A stretch of 64,000 bases of DNA. Origin: JACVRW01 sp963771715 (GTDB lineage: Bacteria; Actinomycetota; Thermoleophilia; Solirubrobacterales; Thermoleophilaceae). The stretch covers positions 434,001 to 498,000 of the forward strand of contig CAVYUQ010000003.1 in assembly GCA_963771715.1 (NCBI GenBank), written 5' to 3'. This document shows, in pieces, positions 30,886-38,961 of the stretch; the first letter of the stretch is position 1, and each line of letters starts with the position of its first letter. The notes under the pieces were generated by a model. That model was not told the DNA's origin. It did not search any database and worked only from the letters and a program-made list of their open reading frames with translations. A program made the translations under genes and the position numbers.

Positions 30886-32039
30886 GCGGCCACCGCCCGA
30901 GGGCCGCTGCTGACGGCCCCGTCGTGCACGCGGATCTGTCCGCCGCTGTCGAGGGCGCTGCCCGGCACGTGCTCGGGCTCGGTGGTGGTGACCACGGCCT
31001 GGCCACCCGAGCGCAGGAGGCCGGCGAGCAGCTCGCGCCGCTCGGCGTCGAGCTCCGACATCACGTCGTCGAGCAGCATCAGCGGCGGGCGAGCGCGGCG
31101 CTCCGCCAGCAGCGACCGCTCCGCGAACAGGAGCGCCAGGAGCGCCGCCCGCTGCTGGCCCTGTGAGCCGTAGGCGCGCAGCGAGGCGCCGGCGAGGACC
31201 AGCTGGAGCTCGTCCCGGTGCGGGCCGTGGGCGGTGAAGCCGCGCTCGAGGTCAGCCTGGCGTCGCTCGGCCAACTCGGCCGCGAGGCCCTCGGCGTCGG
31301 TGGCCGCGGAGCGCGGCCGGTAGCGCAGCTCGGCGTCGCCCGGCAGGCCGAGGCTCGCTGCGAGCTCGGTGAAAAGTGGGCGCAGGCCGTCGACCGCCTC
31401 GGTGCGGTCCTGCATCAGCCGGATGCCGTGGCGGACGAGCTCGGCGTCCCAGGCGTCGAGCGCGTCCGGGCCGGCGGCCCCCGCGCGGACGCGCCCCACG
31501 AGCGCGTTGCGCTGGGCGAGCGCGCGCGAGTAGGCGCTGCGCGTCTCCGCGCGGCTCGGCCACAGCGCGGCCACGACCTGGTCGAGATGCGCACGCCGTG
31601 CGGCCGGGGCGCCCTTCACGAGCTCGAGCCGCTCGGGGAGGAAGACGTTCACCAGCGGCCGCACGGCGACCGTCGAGAGGGTGTCGACGGCGCTGCCGTC
31701 CACGCGCAGGTGCTTGGCCTCCCCCGGCTCGAAGCCGACCTCGATGCGGTGCTCGCCGTCCTCGGCTTCGAGGTCGAGGACCACGCGGGCCACTCCCCCG
31801 CCGCCGCGGCGGACGAGCTCGCGCTCGTTGGACGTGCGCGGCGAGCGCGCCGTGCAGCCGAAGTAGAGCGCCTCGAGCAGGTTGGTCTTGCCCGCACCGT
31901 TCGCACCCGCGACCACGGTGAGCCCCTCGCCGAGCTCGACCTCCGCGCTCTCGTAGTTCCGGAAGTCGCGCAGCTCGATGCGCGTGACGCCAAGGGGGCG
32001 TTGCCCCCTTACGCCCGGCTTCGCCGGACTAACCCCCAT
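30882..32039 (-). CDS. recF: DNA replication and repair protein RecF
   Basis: SMC-like ATPase that loads RecA at gaps. Walker A GANGAGKTN, signature YGSQGQQRAALLALL and Walker B PLMLLDDVMSELD are all visible. The conserved start VTRIELRDFRNY is preceded in frame by 17 unusual residues (MGVSPAKPGVRGQRPLG) because no nearer ATG, GTG or TTG exists. Those codons consist of two hairpins. The ATG at 32039 lies 4 nt after the dnaN stop, so translation is probably coupled. Without the extension the length is normal at about 368 aa. Confidence 0.95.
   Translation of the reverse strand: MGVSPAKPGVRGQRPLGVTRIELRDFRNYESAEVELGEGLTVVAGANGAGKTNLLEALYFGCTARSPRTSNERELVRRGGGGVARVVLDLEAEDGEHRIEVGFEPGEAKHLRVDGSAVDTLSTVAVRPLVNVFLPERLELVKGAPAARRAHLDQVVAALWPSRAETRSAYSRALAQRNALVGRVRAGAAGPDALDAWDAELVRHGIRLMQDRTEAVDGLRPLFTELAASLGLPGDAELRYRPRSAATDAEGLAAELAERRQADLERGFTAHGPHRDELQLVLAGASLRAYGSQGQQRAALLALLFAERSLLAERRARPPLMLLDDVMSELDAERRELLAGLLRSGGQAVVTTTEPEHVPGSALDSGGQIRVHDGAVSSGPRAVAA
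31992..32027. repeat. Twin perfect hairpins at the dnaN-recF junction
   Basis: AAGGGGGC (31992-31999) pairs perfectly with GCCCCCTT (32003-32010) across GTT. Five bases further, CCGGC (32015-32019) pairs with GCCGG (32023-32027) across TTC. Both lie within the annotated 5' end of recF, just after the dnaN stop. This is the kind of structure seen in palindromic intergenic elements or in mRNA processing and attenuation sites. Confidence 0.6.
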
Positions 32040-32043
32040 ATAC

Positions 32044-33156
32044 CTAGACGTTCAGCCGAATCGGCATGACGAGATACCGGAAGCCGGCACCCTCGTCACC
32101 GGACTGGATCAGGCCCGGCCGCAGCGGGCTGATCAGCTTCAGCAGCAGCTCCTCCGACTCGGCGCTCTCCAGCCCCTCGCGGAAGAACTCGGGGTTGAAG
32201 CCGATCTCGAGCGTCTCGCCGGCGAACGGCACGGGCAGCGACTCGCTGGCCTCGCCCACGTCCGGCGTCTGGGCCGAGACGTCGAGCGCGCCCTCGGAGA
32301 AGCGCAGGCGCAGCGGGGCGTTCTTCTGAGCCAGCAGGCCTACGCGGCGCACGACCTCGAGGAGCTCGTCGCGGCTCACCCGCAGCTCGTGCTCGTACGC
32401 CTCGGGCAGCAGCTGCTGGTAGTTGGGGAAGCGGCCCTCGACGAGCCGCGACGACAGCACGATGTCGTCGACGGTGAAGACGACCTGGTTCTCGAGTGCC
32501 GCCACGGCGATCGTCTCCGCGCCGCCCGCCGAGGCGATGCGGCCCAGCTCCTGGAGCGTGCGGGCCGGAACGTTCGCCTCGAGCGATCCGCTCAGCTCGG
32601 AGTCGAGCCTGGTCTCCTTGACTCCGAGCCGGTACGAGTCGGTGGCGACCATCCGCAGCTCGTTGCCGCTGGCCGTGACGAGCACGCCGGTGAGGTGGGG
32701 TCGCGTCTCGTCCCTCGACGCGGCTCGCGCCACGCGGGCGATCGTGTCGACGAACGCGGCGGCCGGCACCGTGATGCTGCCCTCGGCAGGCGCCTCGGGC
32801 AGCTTCGGGAAGTCCTCGGTTGGAAGCGTGCGCAGGTGGAACTTCGCCGGGCCCGACACGACCTCGACGTCCTGCTCCGCGCTCCGGTACTCGAGCGTCA
32901 GGTCGTCCTTCGGCAGGGACCGAACCACGTCCAGGAGCAGGCGGCCGGGAACGACGGCCTGGCCCGGAGAGGAGTCCGTCGTGTCCAATGCGACGCGGAC
33001 ACCCAGCTCCATGTCAGTGGCCTGAAGCTCAGCGGAGCCGTCGTCCACCCGCAGCAGCACGCCGGCAAGCGAGGGGACAGGAGCGCGCGTGGACGCACCG
33101 CGCACGGCGACGCCGAGACGAGCGAGGAACGTTTCACGGGAAACGGTGAGCTTCAA
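32044..33156 (-). CDS. dnaN: DNA polymerase III beta sliding clamp
   Basis: Processivity clamp, 370 aa from the TTG at 33156 (MKLTVSRETFLARLGVAVRG), the family-typical start; the frame is open further upstream but the extra residues are not clamp-like. Motifs for the three-domain clamp are present, including TDSYRLGVKE (around 173-182) and the C-terminal FRYLVMPIRL, which forms the protein-binding pocket. Codons 4-9 contain a parS-like palindrome. It is 123 bp downstream of dnaA on the same strand. Confidence 0.97.
   Translation of the reverse strand: MKLTVSRETFLARLGVAVRGASTRAPVPSLAGVLLRVDDGSAELQATDMELGVRVALDTTDSSPGQAVVPGRLLLDVVRSLPKDDLTLEYRSAEQDVEVVSGPAKFHLRTLPTEDFPKLPEAPAEGSITVPAAAFVDTIARVARAASRDETRPHLTGVLVTASGNELRMVATDSYRLGVKETRLDSELSGSLEANVPARTLQELGRIASAGGAETIAVAALENQVVFTVDDIVLSSRLVEGRFPNYQQLLPEAYEHELRVSRDELLEVVRRVGLLAQKNAPLRLRFSEGALDVSAQTPDVGEASESLPVPFAGETLEIGFNPEFFREGLESAESEELLLKLISPLRPGLIQSGDEGAGFRYLVMPIRLNV
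33130..33145. promoter_or_regulatory. parS-like site (inside dnaN)
   Basis: CGTTTCACGGGAAACG, 13 of 14 matches to the core GTTTCACGTGAAAC. Read on the coding strand it is CGTTTCCCGTGAAACG, encoding V-S-R-E-T. It is a presumed ParB nucleation site; parA/parB lie 5 kb away. Confidence 0.75.
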
Positions 33157-33279
33157 AAGAGACTGCCTATCTAGGTAAGGGTGATTGGGGGCTGTTCGGA
33201 AGTCGATATCCGGGGCGATACTGCTCGTGGAGCGCGATCGCTCTTGTGCGGAAGCTGTTGATTCTTCCATTCACACCGG

Positions 33280-34614
33280 TCAGGACGAGGGTCGACCGAG
33301 CCGACGGCGCAGGTTATGCACCGCGCTGCGTACCGAGTCGTCGCTGTGCATGGCGGCGCTCACGCGGTTCACGGCGTGGAGGACGGTGGTGTGATTGCGC
33401 CCGCCAACGCCGCGGCCGATCTCGGGAAGGCTGTGCTCGGTGAGCTCCCTGGCGAGGAACATCGCGACCTGGCGAGCGGTGGAGACCGTCGGCCGCCGGT
33501 CGCGGGCCAGGAGCGCGTCCCGTTCGACACCGAACTCCTGCGCCGCCGCGTCGAGGATCTCCCCGATGGCGCACGCATCGCTGGCCGTGTCCTCGCCGAG
33601 CCTGTTGAGGACGTGGCGCGCGAGGGCGGGCGTGGCGGGCTCGTCCTTCATCGACGCATACGCCACCACGCGGATCAGGGCGCCCTCGAGCGCACGAACG
33701 CTGGTGGTCACGCGGCTCGCTATCTCCTCGACCACCTCGGGGCCCACGTCGACGCCGTCCAGCCGCACTCGCTTGGCGAGGATCGCCTCGCGCACCTCGA
33801 CCGCCGGCGCGTCCAGCTCGACGACGAGCCCCGAGCGGAAGCGCTCCGTCAGCCGCTCCTCGAGGCCCGGGATGTCCTCGGGGGCGCAATCCGAGGTCAT
33901 CACCAGCTGCCGGCCGGCACCGACCAGGGCGTTGAACGTGTGGAAGAACTCCTCGCGCGTGCGTGTACGGCCGGCGAGAAACTGGACGTCGTCGATCAGG
34001 ACGACGTCCGCGCTGCGGAAGCGCTGCTTGAACTCAGCCGTGCTGTTCGCGCGGACGGCTTCGACGAACTCGCTCGTGAACTCGTCGACGGTCGCGTAGC
34101 GCACCGCGAGCCCCGCTCCGAAGCGCTCGACGTAGTTGCCGATCGCGTGCAGCAGGTGCGTCTTGCCGATCCCGGGCGAGCCGTACAGGAACAGCGGGTT
34201 GTAGGAGTGGCCGGGGAGCTCGGCGGCGGCGAGCGCTGCTGCATGCGCGAAGCGGTTGCCCCCGCCGATCACGAACTGGTCGAAGCTGTACTTGGGGTTC
34301 AGGGCGGCGCGCTCAGGGACGGCGCCCGATCCGTCCGCGCCCGCCGCCTCGCCGGTGGGCGGCTCCCAGCCGTCGCCCACGACCTCCACCACCGCGTGCT
34401 CGTCGAAGCGCGCGGCGGCGGCGCGGCGCAGCAGCGGCAGGTAGCGCTCGGCGACCGAGGTGCGTATGTGCTCCGGCGCGCGTACGTAGACGGTGCTTCC
34501 GCGCACGGCCGCGAGCTGGAGCGGCTCGAGCCAGATGTGGAACTTGAAGTCGGGAGTCTCCCTGCGGAGCTCGTCGCGAATGTCGTCCCAGATCTCGTCA
34601 GGCTGTGCGGGCAC
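33280..34614 (-). CDS. dnaA: Chromosomal replication initiator DnaA
   Basis: AAA+ initiator, 444 aa, GTG start. Domain I (1-80, with IWLEPLQL), a short acidic/Gly domain II (80-103), and domain III with Walker A GSPGIGKTH at 145-153, Walker B VVLIDDVQFLAGRT and the box VII LEGALIRVVAYA. Domain IV carries the DNA-binding signature GGRNHTTVLHAVNRV. Domain II is much shorter than in Streptomyces or Mycobacterium. The 123 bp between dnaA and dnaN (33157-33279) shows no good DnaA box; the closest is CCATTCACA (7/9). Confidence 0.98.
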   Translation of the reverse strand: MPAQPDEIWDDIRDELRRETPDFKFHIWLEPLQLAAVRGSTVYVRAPEHIRTSVAERYLPLLRRAAAARFDEHAVVEVVGDGWEPPTGEAAGADGSGAVPERAALNPKYSFDQFVIGGGNRFAHAAALAAAELPGHSYNPLFLYGSPGIGKTHLLHAIGNYVERFGAGLAVRYATVDEFTSEFVEAVRANSTAEFKQRFRSADVVLIDDVQFLAGRTRTREEFFHTFNALVGAGRQLVMTSDCAPEDIPGLEERLTERFRSGLVVELDAPAVEVREAILAKRVRLDGVDVGPEVVEEIASRVTTSVRALEGALIRVVAYASMKDEPATPALARHVLNRLGEDTASDACAIGEILDAAAQEFGVERDALLARDRRPTVSTARQVAMFLARELTEHSLPEIGRGVGGRNHTTVLHAVNRVSAAMHSDDSVRSAVHNLRRRLGRPSS

Positions 34615-34860
34615 GTGCGGTCGTGACCCTCCTCAAGGGTCCAGGTGGCGTGACTGTTCAAAGGGAAGGGCCGGGCGGAAAAATGGGCCCCCCGCCGCCC
34701 TCGGCGACGCGAGTGTACACCGGCCCCAAACGCTCCGAGCCGGCCGCCGGGAGGCGGCTCCGCAAAACGCGAGAAAAGCGTGGCGGTCCCGATCCGGCGG
34801 GTTGTCGACAGGAACTGCACAGGCGGACGAGCGTCGATCTTGTACCCTGGCTCGCCAACC
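34615..34860. other. dnaA-rpmH divergent region, candidate oriC
   Basis: 246 bp from which replication genes (minus) and the rpmH operon (plus) diverge, so it also holds both promoters. One DnaA-box-like nonamer TTGTCGACA (34802-34810, 8/9 to TTGTCCACA) is visible, with A-rich patches GGAAAAATGG and AAAACGCGAGAAAAGC. A proper cluster of DnaA boxes is not evident by eye. The origin call therefore rests mainly on gene order and the flanking parS-like sites. Confidence 0.4.
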
Positions 34861-34995
34861 ATGAAGCGCACCTACCAGCCCAAGAAGCGCAAGCGCGCAC
34901 GCACCCACGGCTTCCGTGCGCGCATGAGCACGCGCGCCGGCCGCGCCCTCCTGAAGCGCCGTCGCGACAAGGGCCGGAAGCGGCTCACCCCCTAG
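34861..34995 (+). CDS. rpmH: 50S ribosomal protein L34
   Basis: 44-aa highly basic ribosomal protein with the family sequence MKRTYQPKKRKRARTHGFRA and RMSTRAGRALLKRRRDKGRK. First gene of the rpmH-rnpA-yidD-yidC-jag-rsmG series that points away from dnaA; the rnpA start follows 3 nt after the stop. Confidence 0.98.
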   Translation: MKRTYQPKKRKRARTHGFRARMSTRAGRALLKRRRDKGRKRLTP

Positions 34996-34998
34996 CCG

Positions 34999-35388
34999 AT
35001 GGCCGACCGTGCGCGTCGAAAGCGCCGCCGGCTATCCCGCAGCGGTGAGTTCGAGCGCGTGTACCGCGAGGGAAGCTCGCACGCGAGCCGCCACCTCGTC
35101 GTCTATGCGTTCCCGCGCTCGGCCGACGACGACACCGAGCCCCGCCTGGGCGTCTCGGTGGGCCGCAAGCTGGGCGGAGCCGTCGAGCGCAATCGGATGA
35201 AGCGCCTGCTCCGGGAGGCCTTCTGGTCGAACTCGGAGCGACTGCGCGAGGGCCACGACTTCGTGATCGTGGCCCGCCCCGCCGCGGGCGAGCTGGCGCG
35301 CGACGGCGGCGAGGCCGCGATCGAGGAGGCGCTGCGCACCGTGTTGTCCGAGGCGGGGCTGGCCAGCGGGGAGGAGCCCGCGCCGTGA
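34999..35388 (+). CDS. rnpA: Ribonuclease P protein component
   Basis: Protein subunit of RNase P, 129 aa. It shows the conserved core LSRSGEFERVYREG, LGVSVGRKLGGAVERNRMKR (the RNR RNA-binding motif) and LLREAF. The C-terminus is a little longer than usual and acidic. The yidD start overlaps the stop (GTGA). Confidence 0.96.
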   Translation: MADRARRKRRRLSRSGEFERVYREGSSHASRHLVVYAFPRSADDDTEPRLGVSVGRKLGGAVERNRMKRLLREAFWSNSERLREGHDFVIVARPAAGELARDGGEAAIEEALRTVLSEAGLASGEEPAP

Positions 35389-35642
35389 ACGCGGTCCGGA
35401 CGATCGCCACGGCGCCGCTGCGCTTCTACCAGCGCGCGATCTCGCCCGCGATGCCGGCGCGCTGCAAGTACCATCCGAGCTGCTCCGAGTACGCCGTCCA
35501 GGCGGTGCGCCGCTACGGTGTGCTCAGAGGTGTCGTGCTGGCCGCCTGGCGGTTGCTCCGCTGCAACCCCTGGAGTCACGGCGGCGTCGACTTCGTGGAG
35601 GACCAGAAGCTGTTCCGTCCACGCCCCTCTCGCCCCCACTAG
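35385..35642 (+). CDS. yidD: Membrane protein insertion efficiency factor YidD
   Basis: 85-aa protein with the complete YidD signature: LRFYQRAISP, C-KYHPSCSEYAVQAV, GVVLAAWRLLRCNPWSHGGVD. It is thought to assist YidC-mediated membrane insertion. GTG start overlapping rnpA; yidC begins 3 nt after the stop. Confidence 0.96.
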   Translation: MNAVRTIATAPLRFYQRAISPAMPARCKYHPSCSEYAVQAVRRYGVLRGVVLAAWRLLRCNPWSHGGVDFVEDQKLFRPRPSRPH

Positions 35643-35645
35643 TCC

Positions 35646-36533
35646 ATGTACATCGCCAACGTCCTTCAGCCGCTCATCGATGTCTGCCAGTGGATCCTGG
35701 AGTTCTGGCACGACCTGATCGACGAAGGCGACACGCTGGACGGCAGCTGGGGCATCGCGATCATCCTGATGACCTTCACCGTCCGGCTCGCGATCCTGCC
35801 GCTCACCTTCAAGGGCGTGAAGTCGATGCAGCGCCTCCAGACGCTGCAGCCGGCGATCAAGCAGATCCAGGAGCGCTACAAGGACGACAAGCAGCGGATG
35901 AACCAGGAGGTCATGGCCTTCTACCAGCGCGAGAAGGTCAACCCGCTGGGCTCGTGCTTCCCGCTGCTGCTCCAGATCCCGTTCTTCATCGCGCTCTTCT
36001 ACCTGCTGCGCTCGGACGCGTTCCAGAGCGACATCGCCGACAACCAGGGCTTCCTTGCGATCGACAACCTGGCCGAGAAGGTCACCGATCCGGTCCTGCT
36101 CGGCGTCCTGATCGTCCTCTACATCGGAACCCAGCTCGCCGCGAGCGCGGTCACGGCGCTCAGCGCCGACCCGATGCAGCGCCGGATCATGTTCGCGCTC
36201 CCCTTCGTCTTCGTGATCTTCATCATCAACTTCGAGGCGGGCCTGATCCTGTACTGGATTACCACGAACGTCTGGACGATCGGGCAGCAGCTGCTCGTCA
36301 AGAAGCTCTATCCGAAGCCGGAGCCGCTCGACCCGCGGGACGCGGTGCCCGAACAGAAGCCCGCGCGCGGGAAACCCGCCGCGGCGGCGGCGCTCAACGA
36401 CGGCGCCGAGGCGAAGCCGGCCGCCAAGCAGAAGGCCAAGGCGCAGTCCTCGGGCGACGGGAACGGCGCCAGGGCGAAGCCGCCACCGGGCTCGCCGCGC
36501 AAGAAGAAGAAGCGCTCGGGGCGCCGGCGCTGA
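35646..36533 (+). CDS. yidC: Membrane protein insertase YidC/Oxa1
   Basis: 295-aa insertase with five hydrophobic segments, the conserved groove Arg in MTFTVRLAILPLTFKGVKS, the PLGSCFPLLLQIPFFIALFY segment and an ALPFVFVIFIINFEAGL helix. The C-terminal about 65 residues are Lys/Arg/Ala-rich and end KKKKRSGRRR, a ribosome-binding tail typical of actinobacterial YidC. It lacks a lipoprotein signal or a large periplasmic domain. Confidence 0.96.
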   Translation: MYIANVLQPLIDVCQWILEFWHDLIDEGDTLDGSWGIAIILMTFTVRLAILPLTFKGVKSMQRLQTLQPAIKQIQERYKDDKQRMNQEVMAFYQREKVNPLGSCFPLLLQIPFFIALFYLLRSDAFQSDIADNQGFLAIDNLAEKVTDPVLLGVLIVLYIGTQLAASAVTALSADPMQRRIMFALPFVFVIFIINFEAGLILYWITTNVWTIGQQLLVKKLYPKPEPLDPRDAVPEQKPARGKPAAAAALNDGAEAKPAAKQKAKAQSSGDGNGARAKPPPGSPRKKKKRSGRRR

Positions 36534-36546
36534 GGCGCGGACCACG

Positions 36547-37236
36547 ATGTCTGTAAGCGAGGAGCCGAGGCCGGAGGAGCTTGTGGCCGAGGCGGAGGGC
36601 GACAGCCTGGGCGAGGCGAAGTGGGCCGCGATGAAGACCCTCGAGGGCCGGTTCCCGGGCCTGACCGCCGACTGCGTTCGCTTCGACGTGGCCGAGGACC
36701 CCGGCGCGGACAGCCCCGCACGCGTGCGCGCGGAGGTGGACGTGGAGGCCTGGCGCGCGGTGGCGGAGGAGATCCCCGAGGAGCCCGCGGAGCGGGTGCG
36801 CGCGATCGTCGGCCGCGTGGTGCACGCGCTCGGCCTGCACGCGACGGTCGACATCGACGAGAGCGACGAGGAGATCCGCGCGACCGTGAACGGCGACGAC
36901 CTCGGCCTGCTGATCGGCAAGCACGGATCCACCATCGACGCGCTCCAACACCTCGTCTTCCGGGCCGCGTTCCGCGGTTCCGAGGACCGCAAGCAGGTCA
37001 CGGTCGACGCGGCCGGCTACCGAGAGCGCCGCGCGGCCGCGCTGCACCGGATGGCGGACCGCGCCGCCGCCGAGGCGCTGCGCTACGACCGGGCAGTGGA
37101 GCTGGAGCCCATGCGGGCCACCGAGCGCAAGGTCGTGCACACGTACCTGAGCGAGCGCAGCGACGTGGAGACGCACAGCGAGGGCGACGAGCCCGACCGG
37201 CGGCTGGTCGTGAGCCCGGTTGAGCGTTTCTCGTGA
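36547..37236 (+). CDS. jag: KH-R3H RNA-binding protein Jag/KhpB
   Basis: 229 aa. A short Jag-N-like acidic N-terminus is followed by a KH domain with LGLLIGKHGSTIDALQHL (around residues 118-135) and an R3H domain with LEPMRATERKVVHTYLSE (about 190-207). In Gram-positives KhpB is an RNA chaperone controlled by Ser/Thr kinases of the PknB type, which fits this window. The stop lies inside the parS-like site and overlaps rsmG by 17 bp. Confidence 0.94.
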   Translation: MSVSEEPRPEELVAEAEGDSLGEAKWAAMKTLEGRFPGLTADCVRFDVAEDPGADSPARVRAEVDVEAWRAVAEEIPEEPAERVRAIVGRVVHALGLHATVDIDESDEEIRATVNGDDLGLLIGKHGSTIDALQHLVFRAAFRGSEDRKQVTVDAAGYRERRAAALHRMADRAAAEALRYDRAVELEPMRATERKVVHTYLSERSDVETHSEGDEPDRRLVVSPVERFS

Positions 37237-37942
37237 AACGCTCGATGCTCTCGTAGCCCGTTACCGGCTCGGAACGGCCGCGGCGGGCCAGATCGAGCGG
37301 ATTCTCGAGGCTCTGAAGGCCGAGTCGGATCCGCACACGACGGTGAGTGAGCCTCAGGCGGCGCTCGAGGTTCATGTGGCGGATGCGCTGAGTGGCCTGG
37401 AGGTCCCTGAGCTCGCGAGCGCGCGGCGGATCGCGGACATCGGCGCAGGTGCAGGCTTTCCTGGGCTGGCTCTGGCCGTGGCTTTGCCTCAGGCGCAGGT
37501 TGACCTCGTCGAGTCTGCGGGGCGGAAGACAGCGGTGGTGGACAGGTTGATCCAGGCGGGGGATGTGTCCAATGCGCGCTCCATAACCACGCGCGTGGAG
37601 GAGTTCGGGGGTGTTGCCGCCGCGGTGGGCGGGGGCCGCGAGGCCTACGACGCGGTTACCGCTCGTGCCCTGGGGCCGCTGGCGCTGCTGGTCGAGTACG
37701 CGGCGCCGCTGCTGCGCTCGGACGGTGTGCTGGTTGCGTGGAAGGGTGCTCGGGACGCGGATGAGGAGGAAGCGGGCGCCGAGGCGGCCCGCCAGCTGGG
37801 CATGGCCCCGGAGAACGTGCTGCCGGTGCAGCCGTTCGCCGCCTCCGAGAACCGGCATCTGCACGTGTTTCGCAAGCTTTCGCCCACGCCGGCGGGGTTT
37901 CCGCGCCGGCCGGGGATGGCGCGCAAGCGGCCGCTCGGCTGA
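37220..37942 (+). CDS. rsmG: 16S rRNA (guanine-N7) methyltransferase
   Basis: SAM-dependent methyltransferase that modifies G527 of 16S rRNA. 240 aa from TTG at 37220. N-terminal SVSRETLDALVARY is encoded through a parS-like palindrome. SAM-binding DIGAGAGFPGLALAVALP (around 73-90) and ARALGPLALLVEYAAPLL are family hallmarks. The C-terminus is Pro/Arg-rich. The codon mix looks less GC-extreme (more GTT, GCT) than its neighbours. Confidence 0.95.
   Translation: MSVSRETLDALVARYRLGTAAAGQIERILEALKAESDPHTTVSEPQAALEVHVADALSGLEVPELASARRIADIGAGAGFPGLALAVALPQAQVDLVESAGRKTAVVDRLIQAGDVSNARSITTRVEEFGGVAAAVGGGREAYDAVTARALGPLALLVEYAAPLLRSDGVLVAWKGARDADEEEAGAEAARQLGMAPENVLPVQPFAASENRHLHVFRKLSPTPAGFPRRPGMARKRPLG
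37225..37240. promoter_or_regulatory. parS-like site (jag-rsmG overlap)
   Basis: CGTTTCTCGTGAAACG, one mismatch to CGTTTCACGTGAAACG. It deviates at the same palindrome position as the dnaN copy and again encodes V-S-R-E-T. It lies 1 kb from parA. Presumed ParB-binding centromere site. Confidence 0.8.
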
Positions 37943-37997
37943 AACCGCCGCCGCGTGGAGCCTCTCGCCGGCGTCGGCGCAGCGCGGCGTTGGCTGA

Positions 37998-38115
37998 ACG
38001 GCGGGCAGTGAGGGGGTAGTGCCGTCGCTTTCCGGTCTATATGGGCGGAAATCGACGACACCCCTGGACCTATCTGGGTTCTCCGCGTATATCGCGGCTA
38101 AGTCCGATAGCACCC
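37998..38115. repeat. Dispersed intergenic palindromic repeat, copy 1
   Basis: This fills much of the rsmG-parA gap (37943-38202). It aligns along its length with 59154-59274: a shared ACGGCGGGCA-TGAGGGG lead, a CCGTC box, a first degenerate palindrome (CCG-GTCTATATGGG-CGG at 38032-38047), then GGACCTATC, a perfect CCGCGTATATCGCGG (38083-38097) and the tail CTAA-TCCGATA. No ORF of its own. The parA promoter must lie within or just beyond it. Confidence 0.75.
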
Positions 38116-38202
38116 GCCCGGCGGCGCGCGTGGCGCACAAAGGAGTCACACGTTCGCCCCCGAACGCAGTTCCGACCGGACCTGACCGTAATTTCAGCTC
38201 CG

Positions 38203-38961
38203 ATGGGGAACGTTCTCGCAGTCGCAAATCAGAAGGGCGGGGTGGGCAAGACCACCACCGCGGTCAACCTCGGCGCCAGCATCGCGGACGCCGGCTATCC
38301 CACGCTGCTGGTCGATCTCGACCCGCAGTGCAACGCAACGGTTGCACTCGGTCTGCCCAAGGACGGGGCGCCGAACGTCTACGACTGCCTGTCGGGCGAT
38401 CTCAACCTCACCGCGGCTGCGATTCCCAGCGGCATCGACGGGCTCGACATCGTGCCGTCCACGCCGGAGCTGGCGGGCGCGAATGTGGAGCTGCCGCGCA
38501 TCGAGGGCTCGGAGACCACGCTGCGGGACCGGCTCGGCAGCGTGCGCGAGCGCTACCTCTTCACGCTGCTCGACTGCCCGCCTTCGCTGGGCCCGCTCAC
38601 CGTCAATGCCCTCGTGGCGGCCGACCGCGTGATCGTGCCCGTGCAGACGGAGTACTTCGCGCTCGAGGGGCTCGCTCAGCTGCTCGACACGCTGTCGCTG
38701 ATCCAGCGTGAGCTGAACCCGCGCCTCACCGTCCTCGGGATGATCCTGACGATGCACGACGGGCGCACGCGGCTCGCGCGCGACGTCGAGCGTGAGGTCC
38801 GCGAGCACTTCCCCTCACTCGTGTTCGACACGGTGGTCCCGCGCAACGTCCGGCTCGGCGAGGCGCCGAGCTTCGGGCTTCCGGTCCTGCGGCACGCGCC
38901 GCAGAGTGCCGGCAGCGCGGCCTACCTGAAGCTGGCCAAGGAGGTGGCCGCACGTGGCTGA
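38203..38961 (+). CDS. parA: Chromosome partitioning ATPase ParA (Soj)
   Basis: 252 aa from the ATG at 38203 (MGNVLAVANQ). The deviant Walker A KGGVGKTTTAVNLGASIA, the Walker A' DLDPQCNAT and Walker B LLDCPPSLG are present. It lacks an N-terminal HTH, as expected for chromosomal Soj-type ParA. It drives ParB-parS segregation. parB begins 8 bp before its stop. Confidence 0.96.
   Translation: MGNVLAVANQKGGVGKTTTAVNLGASIADAGYPTLLVDLDPQCNATVALGLPKDGAPNVYDCLSGDLNLTAAAIPSGIDGLDIVPSTPELAGANVELPRIEGSETTLRDRLGSVRERYLFTLLDCPPSLGPLTVNALVAADRVIVPVQTEYFALEGLAQLLDTLSLIQRELNPRLTVLGMILTMHDGRTRLARDVEREVREHFPSLVFDTVVPRNVRLGEAPSFGLPVLRHAPQSAGSAAYLKLAKEVAARG

Noticed and set aside
33157..33270. Upstream extension of dnaN from an ATG at 33270
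   Set aside because: The 38 extra residues are not clamp-like. The TTG at 33156 gives the conserved MKLTVSRETF start.
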